NCBI RefSeq assembly: GCF_023155095.1
Contig: NZ_JAKNDA010000004.1
Span: 210,469-274,468, forward strand
DNA length: 64,000 nt
From: Idiomarina aminovorans
GTDB lineage: Bacteria; Pseudomonadota; Gammaproteobacteria; Enterobacterales; Alteromonadaceae
Direction: 5' to 3'
Position numbers and translations under genes: made by a program. Positions 1 through 8,538 of this stretch are shown here, piece after piece. Numbering within the stretch: the first letter of the stretch is position 1; each line of letters opens with the position of its first letter. A model generated the notes under the pieces. The model was given only the letters and a program-made list of their open reading frames with translations, made no database searches and had not been told where the DNA came from.

Positions 1-738
1 TTTAAGCGTAGCAGGCGTTAAGTAGCCGCCATGGCCCGAGCGCTTTAAATAAGTTCGCTGATAAAATAAGGTGAACTGTTGCCAGAATTCGGCCGTTAGT
101 TCGCTACCCTGCAGGGTTCGCATTTGCACACCTTGCTCAGAAACCTGGCGACGCTCTTTGCGAATCGACTTACGTTTACGCGACACCAGAGCCGCTAAAA
201 AGTCATCAAAACTGCTGTAGTTGCGGTTTTGCCAAAGGAACTGAATATCAAAACGCTGCCACCAGCCTGCTTCGGTAAGCGTTTTACTCAGAGCAGGCTC
301 AACATACAAGCTTTGCAGGTTACTAACTTGATGGGCCTGTATCAGCCCTGACTCAATCACTGCAAGCACATCACCGGCGTTAACGCCTTCAGCGGTAGCC
401 AGTCGCGGGCCCTGACAAGGTGTAAAAGGTATCGCATTGATCAGTTTGGGATAATACTGAAAACCATAGCGCTCAAAAGCTTCAGCAAATGCCCAGTCGA
501 ACAAGTATTCGCCATACGAGTGTGTTTTCTTAAACCAAGGCATAAGAGCGAGCAATGTGTCGTCATCACCATGTACCGCAACGTACTGAGGCAACCAGCC
601 GCGCTGCGGTCCAAGACTACCGCCTTGTTCCAGCGCCAGCAAAAAGTCGTAACGAGTAAAAGGGTAATCGCTACCATATAAGCGGTTCCAGTCAGCTTTA
701 GGTATTGTCGTTATTGTTGAATGAATTAGTGCTTGCAT
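1..738 (-). CDS. GNAT-like COG3146/DUF482 family protein (3' part missing)
   Basis: An open frame runs from an ATG at 738 leftward off the window, giving 246 visible codons without a stop. The protein carries hallmarks I associate with the COG3146 (DUF482) family of GNAT/FemAB-like putative peptidogalycan acyltransferases: an NAIPFTPCQGPRL segment near residue 105 and a basic SRKRKSIRKERRQV segment near residue 190. The start lies 3 bases after the stop of rlmA, so the two genes are probably co-transcribed. Substrate is unknown; the assignment rests on remembered family motifs. The C-terminal part lies outside the window. Confidence 0.8.
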   Translation of the reverse strand, partial: MQALIHSTITTIPKADWNRLYGSDYPFTRYDFLLALEQGGSLGPQRGWLPQYVAVHGDDDTLLALMPWFKKTHSYGEYLFDWAFAEAFERYGFQYYPKLINAIPFTPCQGPRLATAEGVNAGDVLAVIESGLIQAHQVSNLQSLYVEPALSKTLTEAGWWQRFDIQFLWQNRNYSSFDDFLAALVSRKRKSIRKERRQVSEQGVQMRTLQGSELTAEFWQQFTLFYQRTYLKRSGHGGYLTPATLK

Positions 739-741
739 GTG

Positions 742-1575
742 TTAGTGACTTAAACCAAAAACACGCACCCAAATATCCGCCGTCAAAGCAATAGCATCAA
801 GTTTCGAAGCTTCTTCACGACCTTCAGCACTACTTCGGTAGAGGTGCGGTGTCATGGTCAGTAGGTCTTTTATGGCTTGATTTGATGTCAGCGATACCGG
901 GAAAGTCTCTCGCTGTTCGGAGATCAGTTTAAACTCGGGGGAGGTAACCGGCAAAGTTTCCTTTTTAATTTTTTGTTCAGAATAAATAATGGCTTTCAGC
1001 TCTTTTAAATGGTCCCTGGCAGGGTCCACCATAATCAGCCGACCATCGGGTTTGAGAACTCGTTTAAACTCTGCTTCTACCGGGAAACCGAATACACACA
1101 AAATAGTATCGACACTATTGTCTGCCAGTGGAATAGCACTATTGGAAGCCACCATCCAGCTCAAACGCTTGTCTTTTTTTGCCGCATCCTGCACTGCCCA
1201 CTTTGAAATATCCAGCGCGGCAATGCTTAAATCCACGTCGTTTTGCTCAGCCTGCTCAACCAAATACCGTAGGTAATAACCTTCACCACAACCGGCATCT
1301 AACAACGACTGGTTACTATGGGCCAGAACCGTATCAGCTAAAACTTGCGCCAGTGACTGGTAATAACCTTGTTCCAGATAGTCACGACGAGCCTGCACCA
1401 TGGCTTTACTGTCACCGGGATCTTTTGAGCGCTTATTTTGTACCGGCAGTAAGTTCACGTAACCCTGTTTCGCGACATCATAGCTATGGCCATTTTCACA
1501 GCGCCAGCTACGCTCATGTAAATGAAGAGGCAAGCTATCCAGCGGACAAATAAGGTGGGTTAACGGGTCAGTCAC
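742..1575 (-). CDS. rlmA: 23S rRNA (guanine-N1)-methyltransferase RlmA
   Basis: RlmA methylates N1 of G745 in 23S rRNA using SAM. The 277-residue protein has the family's N-terminal zinc-binding region, the signature YVNLLPVQNKRSKDPGDS and a SAM-binding LLDAGCGEGYYL motif. I place the start at GTG 1575, because the homologous N-terminus begins just before the CPL motif and a GGA lies about 9 bases upstream; a TTG at 1641 would add 22 residues of unfamiliar sequence overlapping the csp terminator. Oddity: the E. coli zinc site is CxxC...CxxxH, but here the first pair reads CPLD, so the second cysteine is an aspartate while the later CENGH pair is kept. The downstream COG3146 gene is 3 bases away. 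Confidence 0.9.
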   Translation of the reverse strand: MTDPLTHLICPLDSLPLHLHERSWRCENGHSYDVAKQGYVNLLPVQNKRSKDPGDSKAMVQARRDYLEQGYYQSLAQVLADTVLAHSNQSLLDAGCGEGYYLRYLVEQAEQNDVDLSIAALDISKWAVQDAAKKDKRLSWMVASNSAIPLADNSVDTILCVFGFPVEAEFKRVLKPDGRLIMVDPARDHLKELKAIIYSEQKIKKETLPVTSPEFKLISEQRETFPVSLTSNQAIKDLLTMTPHLYRSSAEGREEASKLDAIALTADIWVRVFGLSH

Positions 1576-1639
1576 ATTGCATTCCGTTTGGTTTCGCTTT
1601 GTAGTTATTCTACGCGGTTTCACGCCAAAATTCAGACAC

Positions 1640-1663
1640 AAAAAAAGCAGCCCGTAAGCTGCT
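1640..1663 (-). terminator. Intrinsic terminator of the cold-shock gene
   Basis: A 6-bp stem AGCAGC/GCTGCT with a 6-base loop (1646-1663) is followed, on the minus strand, by seven T (1640-1646). It lies 43 bases after the stop of the cold-shock gene and just upstream of rlmA. Confidence 0.8.
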
Positions 1664-1705
1664 CTTCATAATTTTTAGCTTAGTTAAAAGCTCAATTCAT
1701 GCGGA

Positions 1706-1915
1706 TTACGCCGCTTGAATGTTCTCAGCCTGAGGACCTTTAGGACCCTGAGTAATTGAGAAAGAAACGTTTTGACCTTCGGTCAGCGTTTTAAAACCAT
1801 CGCCAACAATTGCGCTAAAGTGAGCAAATACGTCTGCGCCACCTTGCTGCTCGATAAAACCAAAACCTTTTGCTTCGTTAAACCACTTAACAATACCGTT
1901 TACTGAATTAGACAT
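1706..1915 (-). CDS. CspA-family cold-shock RNA chaperone
   Basis: A 69-residue single cold-shock domain protein that binds single-stranded RNA/DNA and melts RNA structure. RNP1 is seen as KGFGFI (residues 16-21) and RNP2 as DVFAHFSAI; the length is the usual CspA length. An AGGA ribosome site precedes the ATG at 1915. The gene is monocistronic: it has its own terminator and a long A/T-rich leader on its 5' side, typical of post-transcriptionally controlled csp genes. Whether it is cold-induced or constitutive (CspC/E-like) cannot be told from sequence. Confidence 0.95.
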   Translation of the reverse strand: MSNSVNGIVKWFNEAKGFGFIEQQGGADVFAHFSAIVGDGFKTLTEGQNVSFSITQGPKGPQAENIQAA

Positions 1916-2232
1916 AATAAATATCCTGAAAATTTTAAAAATAATAAGTAATCGCCCCGGGCGTTCCCAGTTGCGATGATCGTGCGGGTAAAAAATGAAA
2001 CTTAAAACTACAGGACGAAGATATTACTACTAAAAATAAAGCGACGTAGAGGAGTGTTTAACTAACTTTTTCTTATCCAACGCCGAGTACTCTACACGCA
2101 TTCTGAGCCATGTCAAATACTCATTTGAATTTATTTTCATTCTTTGCAAAAGTAATCGGTTATTACTCCTTATAGAAAATGCCACCGCCGCCAGAAAATC
2201 AGCGAAAGTGGCACCCATTACAAGCAGGTTAT
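1916..2232. other. Intergenic leader region of the csp gene
   Basis: This 317-base gap between the S46 peptidase stop and the csp start holds no protein I would defend. The part next to csp is A/T-rich with a GC-rich patch at about 1953-1995 and probably contains the csp promoter and a long 5' leader, as is usual for cspA-type genes (inference). A 62-codon frame on the minus strand (2030-2218) lacks a convincing ribosome site and resembles nothing known to me. Confidence 0.5.
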
Positions 2233-4401
2233 TTACTGACGAGTGGTTTTAACGCCTAACTCTTTCAGCAGGTTATCCGCGTGGTCTACATACTCCATTT
2301 GCCACAGCATATAGCGAGTATCTACCTGAATAGAGCGGGTGTTTTCCAGATTGAAATCCCAGTCAGAGATGATTGAATCCAGAGTGCCGTCGAAAGCCAG
2401 ACCGACAAATTCCGCTTTATGGTTCAGCACCGCAGAACCTGAGTTACCACCGGTAATATCCAGAGTAGCCAGATAGTTCACTGGTACAGAATCTAACTCA
2501 GCTTTTTCATAAGGGCCAAAATCACCCGACTCTATCGCCTTAAGCTGCTCTTCCGGGGCGTTAAATTCGCCTTCACCAGTGGCTTTTTCGGTTACGCCAC
2601 GCAACGTGGTAAAAGGTGCCCAGGCGTTACCGTCTTCCGTACCATGCGCGCGACCCGCAACGTTGCCGTATGTAATTCTCAGCGTGCTGTTCGCATCGGG
2701 GTATACCGCTTCTCCTTTACTTTGCATAAAGGCAATTTTTGCACGCATATAGTCAGCGTAGGCCTGCTGAATGTTACCGGAAAGCTCTTCGCTCTTTTTC
2801 TCATCTTCTAAATCGGAAGGGTAAAGTGCAACAGCCGCTTTAACAAAACGGTCCTCGCTTTGCTCAAACTGTTCCGGGTCAAATTCCAGCAACGCCATGC
2901 GATTATCGCGTTCAAGTAAGCTAGTGTTTTCATACCAACGGTCAATTAAAGCGCTTAGCTCATCTTTGCTCATACCGTCGCGTAAACCCAACGCTTTATC
3001 GAAAGCGGCATCACGTCCTGACTTAGGCTGAGCCATGTAACTGCTCAGGTTGTGCAGGTCTAACGCTTTCTCAACCTTAGCGTCGAAGTTACGATCCATA
3101 CCCGCCAGGTACGACTCAAAACGCGGAATATCGCGTTCCTGATAACCGGCTTTACGCTCTGCGTCTGGCTTAGTACCTTCCTGAGCCAGGCGATGCACGG
3201 CACGGGCAACAGAAAGCAAACGCGGTGTCGCATTATTCAACAAGTAGTCAGCACGACTTTTGGCATGACTCTGCTGCAATAACGTGTCGATGGCATTGAG
3301 GCCATCAGCGTACAAAGCCTTTTTCGTCCGGTCACTGTTAACCCAGGCAGTCAGTTCCTTATGTTCTTGTTGCTTACGCTTTAATAAGTCACTGTTAGCA
3401 AAGCTGTCCAGCATACCCTGACGGTTTTTCAGATAGTTATTGAGACCAGCGACACGGCTGGCGTATTTGAGCTCAGCGTCTTTATCGTCGGCTGTTTCCC
3501 GCGCGATAATTTCCAGCGAGTCCCGGAATTGCTCAACTGTTTTAGGGTAGCTCCACTCAAAGGTCTCTTTGACTTCAGACGGTAAACGATGACGGTTAGT
3601 GCGCCCCGGATAACCCAGAGCCATAACAAAGTCACCTTCTTCGAGACCTTCACTGGCTATCGTCAAGTGGTAGTCAGGTTCGTAAGGCACGTTGTCTTCG
3701 CTGTAATCGGCAGATTCGCCTTCCGGGCTGACATAAGCGCGTAAAAAGCTGTAATCGCCAGTATGGCGCGGCCACATCCAGTTATCTGTATCGCCACCGA
3801 ATTTACCGACACCACTTGCCGGTGCGTGCACTAAGCGAACGTCCTTAATTTCCAGCTGCTTAATCAGGTAATACTCGAGGCTGCCGTAATAAGCAGCGAC
3901 ATAACAACGATGGCCTTCGTCCTCTTCGCACTCGGCTACCAGAGCTTTCTCATTAGCTTCTATCGCGTCCAGCCGGGCTTTACCGTTTAGTTTTGCAGCT
4001 TTGGCATCTATTACCTTATTAGTCACTTCATTGACCGCTTTGGTCACAAAAATGCGACTGCCCGGCGCTGCCTGCACTTCTTCACTTAAGTCTTTGGCCA
4101 AAAAACCATTAGCCAGCAAGTCGTTCTCGGGTGTCGAGTTATGAGCAATACTGTTGTACGCGCAATGATGGTTGGTTGCTACCAAGCCCTGCGGCGATAC
4201 AAAAGAAGCCGAACAACCGCCCAGGCTGACAATAGCCGCAGCCGGAAACTCAGTTAATTTAGAAATATCATTGGGGTCAATGGTCAGACCGGCGGCCTTC
4301 AGTTTGTCGGCAATTTCCGGCAATTGTTTTGGCATCCACATGCCTTCATCGGCGGCAGCGAAACAGCTGACCATAGACAATGCAAGTATTAGCTTTTTCA
4401 T
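2233..4401 (-). CDS. S46 family dipeptidyl-peptidase, DPP7-type
   Basis: A 722-residue exported serine peptidase of family S46, which removes dipeptides from peptide N-termini in the periplasm or at the surface. A signal peptide (residues 1-17, cut before DEGMW) is clear. Catalytic elements visible are the ATNHHC His motif (77-80), an aspartate in NWMWPRHTGDYSF (about 216) and Ser654 in TGGNSGSAV. Eighteen residues after the serine is Gly672, in FDG. In the family this site is Gly in DPP7 (hydrophobic P1) and Arg in DPP11 (acidic P1), so DPP7-like specificity is inferred. Length is normal for S46. It stands alone, with a weak AGAGAC ribosome site. Confidence 0.92.
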   Translation of the reverse strand: MKKLILALSMVSCFAAADEGMWMPKQLPEIADKLKAAGLTIDPNDISKLTEFPAAAIVSLGGCSASFVSPQGLVATNHHCAYNSIAHNSTPENDLLANGFLAKDLSEEVQAAPGSRIFVTKAVNEVTNKVIDAKAAKLNGKARLDAIEANEKALVAECEEDEGHRCYVAAYYGSLEYYLIKQLEIKDVRLVHAPASGVGKFGGDTDNWMWPRHTGDYSFLRAYVSPEGESADYSEDNVPYEPDYHLTIASEGLEEGDFVMALGYPGRTNRHRLPSEVKETFEWSYPKTVEQFRDSLEIIARETADDKDAELKYASRVAGLNNYLKNRQGMLDSFANSDLLKRKQQEHKELTAWVNSDRTKKALYADGLNAIDTLLQQSHAKSRADYLLNNATPRLLSVARAVHRLAQEGTKPDAERKAGYQERDIPRFESYLAGMDRNFDAKVEKALDLHNLSSYMAQPKSGRDAAFDKALGLRDGMSKDELSALIDRWYENTSLLERDNRMALLEFDPEQFEQSEDRFVKAAVALYPSDLEDEKKSEELSGNIQQAYADYMRAKIAFMQSKGEAVYPDANSTLRITYGNVAGRAHGTEDGNAWAPFTTLRGVTEKATGEGEFNAPEEQLKAIESGDFGPYEKAELDSVPVNYLATLDITGGNSGSAVLNHKAEFVGLAFDGTLDSIISDWDFNLENTRSIQVDTRYMLWQMEYVDHADNLLKELGVKTTRQ

Positions 4402-4542
4402 AGTGTCTCTTTTTTTTGGGTTTATGTGGAAAGGTTAGTATCTAATAAAAACTATAGTTATAGTAGGAGGGTGACTTGTCAATATTCAGACAAGTAATGT
4501 TACAAAATAACAGTGTAAACTTATTTCAGAACGATCAGGCAC

Positions 4543-4575
4543 AAAAAAGAGGCAGTGCCAAAAACACCGCCTCTT
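4543..4575 (-). terminator. Terminator of the first TonB receptor gene
   Basis: A 7-bp stem AAGAGGC/GCCTCTT (4547-4575) is followed on the minus strand by a six-T run, 21 bases past the receptor stop codon. Confidence 0.8.
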
Positions 4576-4596
4576 ACAAAGTAAACGTTCCAGCCT

Positions 4597-6741
4597 TTAC
4601 CAGGCGTATTTCACACTCAGCTCAACATTGCGCTCAGCGCCGAAAAAACCTTGGTTATAAAAGTCGATGCTCGAATAATACTTCTCATCGAACAAATTAT
4701 TGACGTTAAGGCTGAGATCCCAGTTTTGGCTCAATTGATAGTTCGCCATTGCGTTTACTAAGGTGTAGCTGTCCTGAGTAAAGGTTTCACCATTTGGCCC
4801 CGCCCCCGGATTTGATATCTCACTTTGCCAGTTGGCATTGATACCAACTTTCAAAGCATCCGTTGCTGAATAAAGCACACTAGCTTTCACCATATCTTCC
4901 GGTAAATAGGGTGCATAATTAGAACCATCACGATCGGTCGACTCATTGTGGGTGTAACTAAAGAAAATATTCACTGAATCGGTTGGTTTACCGTTTAACT
5001 CCAGCTCATAGCCCTCACTTTCGGCACCATCAACGCCAATGGAAGGAAAAACTGTAGTTCCCGGTAGAGGGTCTGTATTATCAGGATCGTTGATGGCCAG
5101 GTTATCTTCCTTGACCTTATACACTGCAAAACTGGCCGTAAGTGCTTCATTAAAGAAGTCACCTTTTACACCAAGTTCTGCGTTGGAACCTTCCACCGGG
5201 CCAATCAACTCATTATTAACGTCACGTGCCTGTTGTGGTTGGAATATTTCCGTGTAGCTTGCGTAGGTTGAGATAATATCCGTAACGTCATAGACAAGGC
5301 CCAAATAAGGCGTATTTACATTCGAGTTTTTATAATCGCTGGTCGCCCAGGGCGCTGCTGCTTGAGTCTCATAAGTCGTTATCCGATTACCCAGAATAGC
5401 AGTTAACTCATCGGTCACACTGAACTGAGCCGCAGCGTAAACACCTTTCTGAGTTATCGATTCAGTTGTTTTATACTTTGGCGTATCAGAGAAGTCCGGG
5501 CGAGGTACACCATTACCCCACTCAAATAGGCTGGGAACGACAATAGTATCGGTAATTCCAAAAGCTGTTGCGGCAATATCCTGTTCTGCATACAGCCCCC
5601 CAGCTGTTAACTGGTGTTCACGACCAAAAAGCTCGAAAGGACCTGAAGCTAACAAACGAAACGAGGTTTGTTCTCTGTCTGAAACGTAATGAGTTGGAGA
5701 AGGATTAAGACCCAATCCTGTATCTGGGTCAGGAAACCCGGGGAAGAATAAAAGGTAACCATCCATCTCACCTTCGCGGCGCTCAACATCAAGCTGAACG
5801 TCCCAACCATTATCAAAAGCATGTTCGAACTGAGCAAAAACGTTGGTGCTTTCCCTGTCCCATTTGTTCCAAGGCGATGCTGTGGTCGTACTTACGGGTA
5901 AATCATCAGCTTGTGTGCCGTCTGAATAAAACAGTGGCAGTGCGCCCCACATACTGCCTTTCGGGTTCCGCTCGCTGTAATCAGCACCCACAGTCAAACG
6001 CGTTTGCGTGGTCAAATCCGCGGTAACTACGGCATAAATTTGTGCGTTTTCTTTTTCCGACAAGTCGACATAACTGTCACCCTCTTCATAAGCCAAAGCC
6101 ACCCGTCCTTTAACGTTACCACTTTCTGACAGGGTTTGAGAGTGGTCAGCTTCAAGCCGATAGTTACTCCACGAGCCAACACCGACACTGGCATAGCCAC
6201 CATCTTCCGCCTTGGGCCGCTTACGAATCAGGTTAATAGCAGCTGAGGGCTCACCCGCACCGGTTAACAGCCCCGTTGCACCGCGCACAATTTCAACCCG
6301 TTCAAAAATAACCGAGTCGGCCAGAGCTTCACTAAAGAAGCTGTTGTAAGCAATGGGTACACCATCGAACTGGAAATTCGTCACGTTACGGCCACGAGCA
6401 CGGAAAAAGAAGCGGTCAGTTTCGGCCTGCTGAGCCTGAATACCCGGCGCAAACTGCATAACATCGGCAACGGTGTCCAGCGAGAAGCTGTCCATAAAGG
6501 TACGGTCAATTATTGAGATGGACTGTGGCGTCTGACGCAAGGTTAACGGCAAACCCGTTGCGGTAGTTGCCTGATCCAAGGAACTGCCGGTCACTTTAAT
6601 GTGTTCAAAGATTTTTTCCTGCGCTTGTGCTTGTTTTTCGCCTGTTGCAGCAGCGTCTTCTGGTTGAGCCGCTGCTGCAGCGGAGCTCAACAGCGCGGAC
6701 GCTACCGCTGTTGCTAAAAAATTTCTGCCAAATGTCTGCAT
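4597..6741 (-). CDS. TonB-dependent siderophore receptor (FhuE/FpvA-like)
   Basis: A 714-residue outer-membrane receptor that imports an iron-siderophore using TonB energy. There is a signal peptide (residues 1-25), a plug domain of the siderophore-receptor subfamily (TPQSISIIDRTFMDSF; RGATGLLTGAGEPSAAINLIRKRPK) and a 22-strand-type barrel ending in an aromatic residue (KYAW), as needed for outer-membrane insertion. A GGGAGG ribosome site precedes the ATG. A Fur-like inverted repeat sits 30-50 bases upstream, shared with the divergent PepSY gene, so iron repression of both is likely. The ligand is unknown; the plug most resembles hydroxamate-type receptors such as FhuE and FoxA. Confidence 0.93.
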   Translation of the reverse strand: MQTFGRNFLATAVASALLSSAAAAAQPEDAAATGEKQAQAQEKIFEHIKVTGSSLDQATTATGLPLTLRQTPQSISIIDRTFMDSFSLDTVADVMQFAPGIQAQQAETDRFFFRARGRNVTNFQFDGVPIAYNSFFSEALADSVIFERVEIVRGATGLLTGAGEPSAAINLIRKRPKAEDGGYASVGVGSWSNYRLEADHSQTLSESGNVKGRVALAYEEGDSYVDLSEKENAQIYAVVTADLTTQTRLTVGADYSERNPKGSMWGALPLFYSDGTQADDLPVSTTTASPWNKWDRESTNVFAQFEHAFDNGWDVQLDVERREGEMDGYLLFFPGFPDPDTGLGLNPSPTHYVSDREQTSFRLLASGPFELFGREHQLTAGGLYAEQDIAATAFGITDTIVVPSLFEWGNGVPRPDFSDTPKYKTTESITQKGVYAAAQFSVTDELTAILGNRITTYETQAAAPWATSDYKNSNVNTPYLGLVYDVTDIISTYASYTEIFQPQQARDVNNELIGPVEGSNAELGVKGDFFNEALTASFAVYKVKEDNLAINDPDNTDPLPGTTVFPSIGVDGAESEGYELELNGKPTDSVNIFFSYTHNESTDRDGSNYAPYLPEDMVKASVLYSATDALKVGINANWQSEISNPGAGPNGETFTQDSYTLVNAMANYQLSQNWDLSLNVNNLFDEKYYSSIDFYNQGFFGAERNVELSVKYAW

Positions 6742-6764
6742 GAATTGCCTCCCGGATAAGTATG

Positions 6765-6790
6765 CAAATGAGAATCGTTAGCGATTCATT
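6765..6790. promoter_or_regulatory. Fur-like box in divergent promoter
   Basis: The inverted repeat GAATCG-TTAG-CGATTC (6772-6787), flanked by AAAT and ATTG, lies between divergent iron-uptake genes and resembles the gammaproteobacterial Fur box. It is 24-50 bases from the receptor start. Assignment rests on motif plus gene content. Confidence 0.65.
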
Positions 6791-6796
6791 GTATTT

Positions 6797-6815
6797 GATA
6801 ATTGTTCGCATTTGC
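6797..6815. promoter_or_regulatory. Possible second Fur-like box
   Basis: GATAATTGTTCGCATTTGC keeps the GATAAT half and the CATT of the 19-bp Fur consensus and lies 36 bases before the PepSY gene start. It is weaker than the neighbouring repeat and is offered as a probable secondary site. Confidence 0.4.
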
Positions 6816-6850
6816 AATATCATTTCAAGAAATTTCTTGGGGGAGTAAAA

Positions 6851-7996
6851 ATGACGCAAAGGCAATGGTTTAAATTACACGGTTGGTGCTCTCTACCGAT
6901 ATGGATTCTGTTTTGCTTTATCTGCATTACCGGCACCATCGCAGTATTCAGTCACGAATTAACCTGGCTATTTAATGAAAATGCACGAGCCTTGAATCCA
7001 GAAGGTTTACCAGCCCAGCCTATCTCGGAACTTGTTGCTGCGGTAAAAAGCCAGTTCCCCGAGGCTAATGTCACTACCGTAATGACATTCGAGCCTTACG
7101 TTATTAATGCCGTTATTTTTTCAACTGAGAACATGCCGGCCGCTATTGCCTATGTAAACCAGTACACCGGCGAAATTCAGGAAGTGAACCAGGGCATTAC
7201 TTTTATTAACTTCATGCGTTCATTGCACAGCTGGCTGCTATTCCCCTGGCAGGGCAGCTACAGCGTTGGCTATTATTTAGTGTCAGCCATGTCTTTAGTG
7301 ATGATTGGAGCGTTAATTACCGGCCTTGTTATTTACAAAAAGTTCTGGCGGGCTTACACACAGCCAAAAATCCGCGCGAAACAGGGCAAAAAGTCTTTCT
7401 TAACCGACTTACATAAACACGGTGGTGCCTGGTCTATTTGGTTTCTTATTATTATGAGCCTGACCGGTCTATGGTATCTCACTCAGCAAGTTATGTGGCA
7501 CGCCGATATCGATATTGAAGAGCACCCGCCACTGGTGGAAGCGTCTGAAATACCCATGGGCGAGAAAGCGCAACCACCGGTCTCTATTGAGGATGCTTTG
7601 CTTATAGCGGAGCAGCGCTTTCCGGATATACGACCCAGCTATGTGATGATGCCGGAGCATAATCGCGACATGTTTAAGATTATGGGCGGCGGTGATTTTA
7701 TCTTCTACGATCAGTACTCTTACCGGCTGAATATTAACCCCTGGAACGGCGACATTGCACGTGCCATATCACCAGATAATATGAACACCCTGCAAACCAT
7801 TCAACATATTGTTGACCCACTCCACTACGGCACTATTGGTGGTCTCTGGACCAAGGCTATATGGTTTATTTTCGGGCTGATACTGTCAGCCATGTCTATT
7901 ACCGGCTTTTTAATCTGGGGCTCTCGCACAGTAAAGGCAGCAAAAACTAAGCGCACACCGCTGCAAGAGTCGTTGCAAAATGAAGGAGCAGGTTAA
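6851..7996 (+). CDS. PepSY-associated TM protein (iron-uptake associated)
   Basis: A 381-residue inner-membrane protein of the PepSY-TM (COG3182, PiuB-like) family, often encoded beside siderophore receptors and thought to help reduce or release iron. Four hydrophobic segments are visible, near residues 10-35, 135-160, 190-215 and 340-365, with conserved membrane histidines and PepSY-type soluble regions between. I start at ATG 6851 because a GGGGGAG ribosome site precedes it; an upstream ATG at 6812 lacks one. It is divergent from the first receptor and overlaps the next gene by one base (TAATG). Confidence 0.88.
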   Translation: MTQRQWFKLHGWCSLPIWILFCFICITGTIAVFSHELTWLFNENARALNPEGLPAQPISELVAAVKSQFPEANVTTVMTFEPYVINAVIFSTENMPAAIAYVNQYTGEIQEVNQGITFINFMRSLHSWLLFPWQGSYSVGYYLVSAMSLVMIGALITGLVIYKKFWRAYTQPKIRAKQGKKSFLTDLHKHGGAWSIWFLIIMSLTGLWYLTQQVMWHADIDIEEHPPLVEASEIPMGEKAQPPVSIEDALLIAEQRFPDIRPSYVMMPEHNRDMFKIMGGGDFIFYDQYSYRLNINPWNGDIARAISPDNMNTLQTIQHIVDPLHYGTIGGLWTKAIWFIFGLILSAMSITGFLIWGSRTVKAAKTKRTPLQESLQNEGAG

Positions 7997-8457
7997 TGGC
8001 ACGCCGTAAAAATACTTTCTGGAATCGAAACAAATTTAAGCTCAGTGGCTTAATTCTTATTCTGCCTTTTTACTTTTTGTATCAGCAGTTGCAAATACCT
8101 GAACTGCCACCGGTATGGGACGAAAAAGAAGTGGGTCCGTTTAAGGTAGCCCTGCAACCGGCAAATAATGATGCCCCATATGCTCACCATGAAGACTGGG
8201 TGAAAGACTTTTCGGCGTACGTTAACGAAGGCAAAGTTAGCGATATTCGCCAGGGTTATGTGAATATTGGCGAAGAGTCGGTTGCTTTGGAAAAGCTGCA
8301 ACAAGACGATGTTGGCATTCTGCACGGCAGTGAGTTATTACAACATGTTCACGCCATAGCACCAAAAAAACTTGACCCTCAGCAGCGCGTTTGGGTCACT
8401 TTGCAAACCTGGAATGGCGAAGTGCACCGGGCAAATTGGGAACTTCCTGAGAACTAG
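7996..8457 (+). CDS. Unknown membrane-anchored protein in iron cluster
   Basis: I do not recognise this 153-residue protein. It has a basic N-terminus, one hydrophobic segment (about residues 15-32) acting as an anchor, then a soluble, probably periplasmic domain rich in charged residues with HH and H motifs and no cysteines. Its start overlaps the PepSY gene stop by one base, and a siderophore receptor follows 81 bases later, so it probably belongs to the iron-uptake operon. A role as a small PepSY partner is inference only. Confidence 0.8.
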   Translation: MARRKNTFWNRNKFKLSGLILILPFYFLYQQLQIPELPPVWDEKEVGPFKVALQPANNDAPYAHHEDWVKDFSAYVNEGKVSDIRQGYVNIGEESVALEKLQQDDVGILHGSELLQHVHAIAPKKLDPQQRVWVTLQTWNGEVHRANWELPEN

Positions 8458-8477
8458 GTGAAATAAAACTTTAAACA

Positions 8478-8496
8478 CGAATTGTTTTCATTTACG
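8478..8496. promoter_or_regulatory. Fur-like box before second receptor
   Basis: AATTGTTTTCATT (8480-8492) read on the minus strand is AATGAAAACAATT, nearly identical to AATGAAAACCATT found upstream of the third receptor (15641-15653). The recurrence before two receptor genes supports an iron-responsive site, though each alone is a modest match to the Fur consensus. Confidence 0.5.
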
Positions 8497-8538
8497 ATCC
8501 ATCTCGATTTAGACACCATCTAAAATTCGAGGGAAATA

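Noticed and set aside
1179..1553. 124-codon open frame on the plus strand
   Set aside because: Antisense to rlmA, which has clear family motifs; no ribosome site.
2030..2218. 62-codon frame between S46 peptidase and csp
   Set aside because: No family resemblance and no convincing ribosome site; more likely part of the csp leader region.
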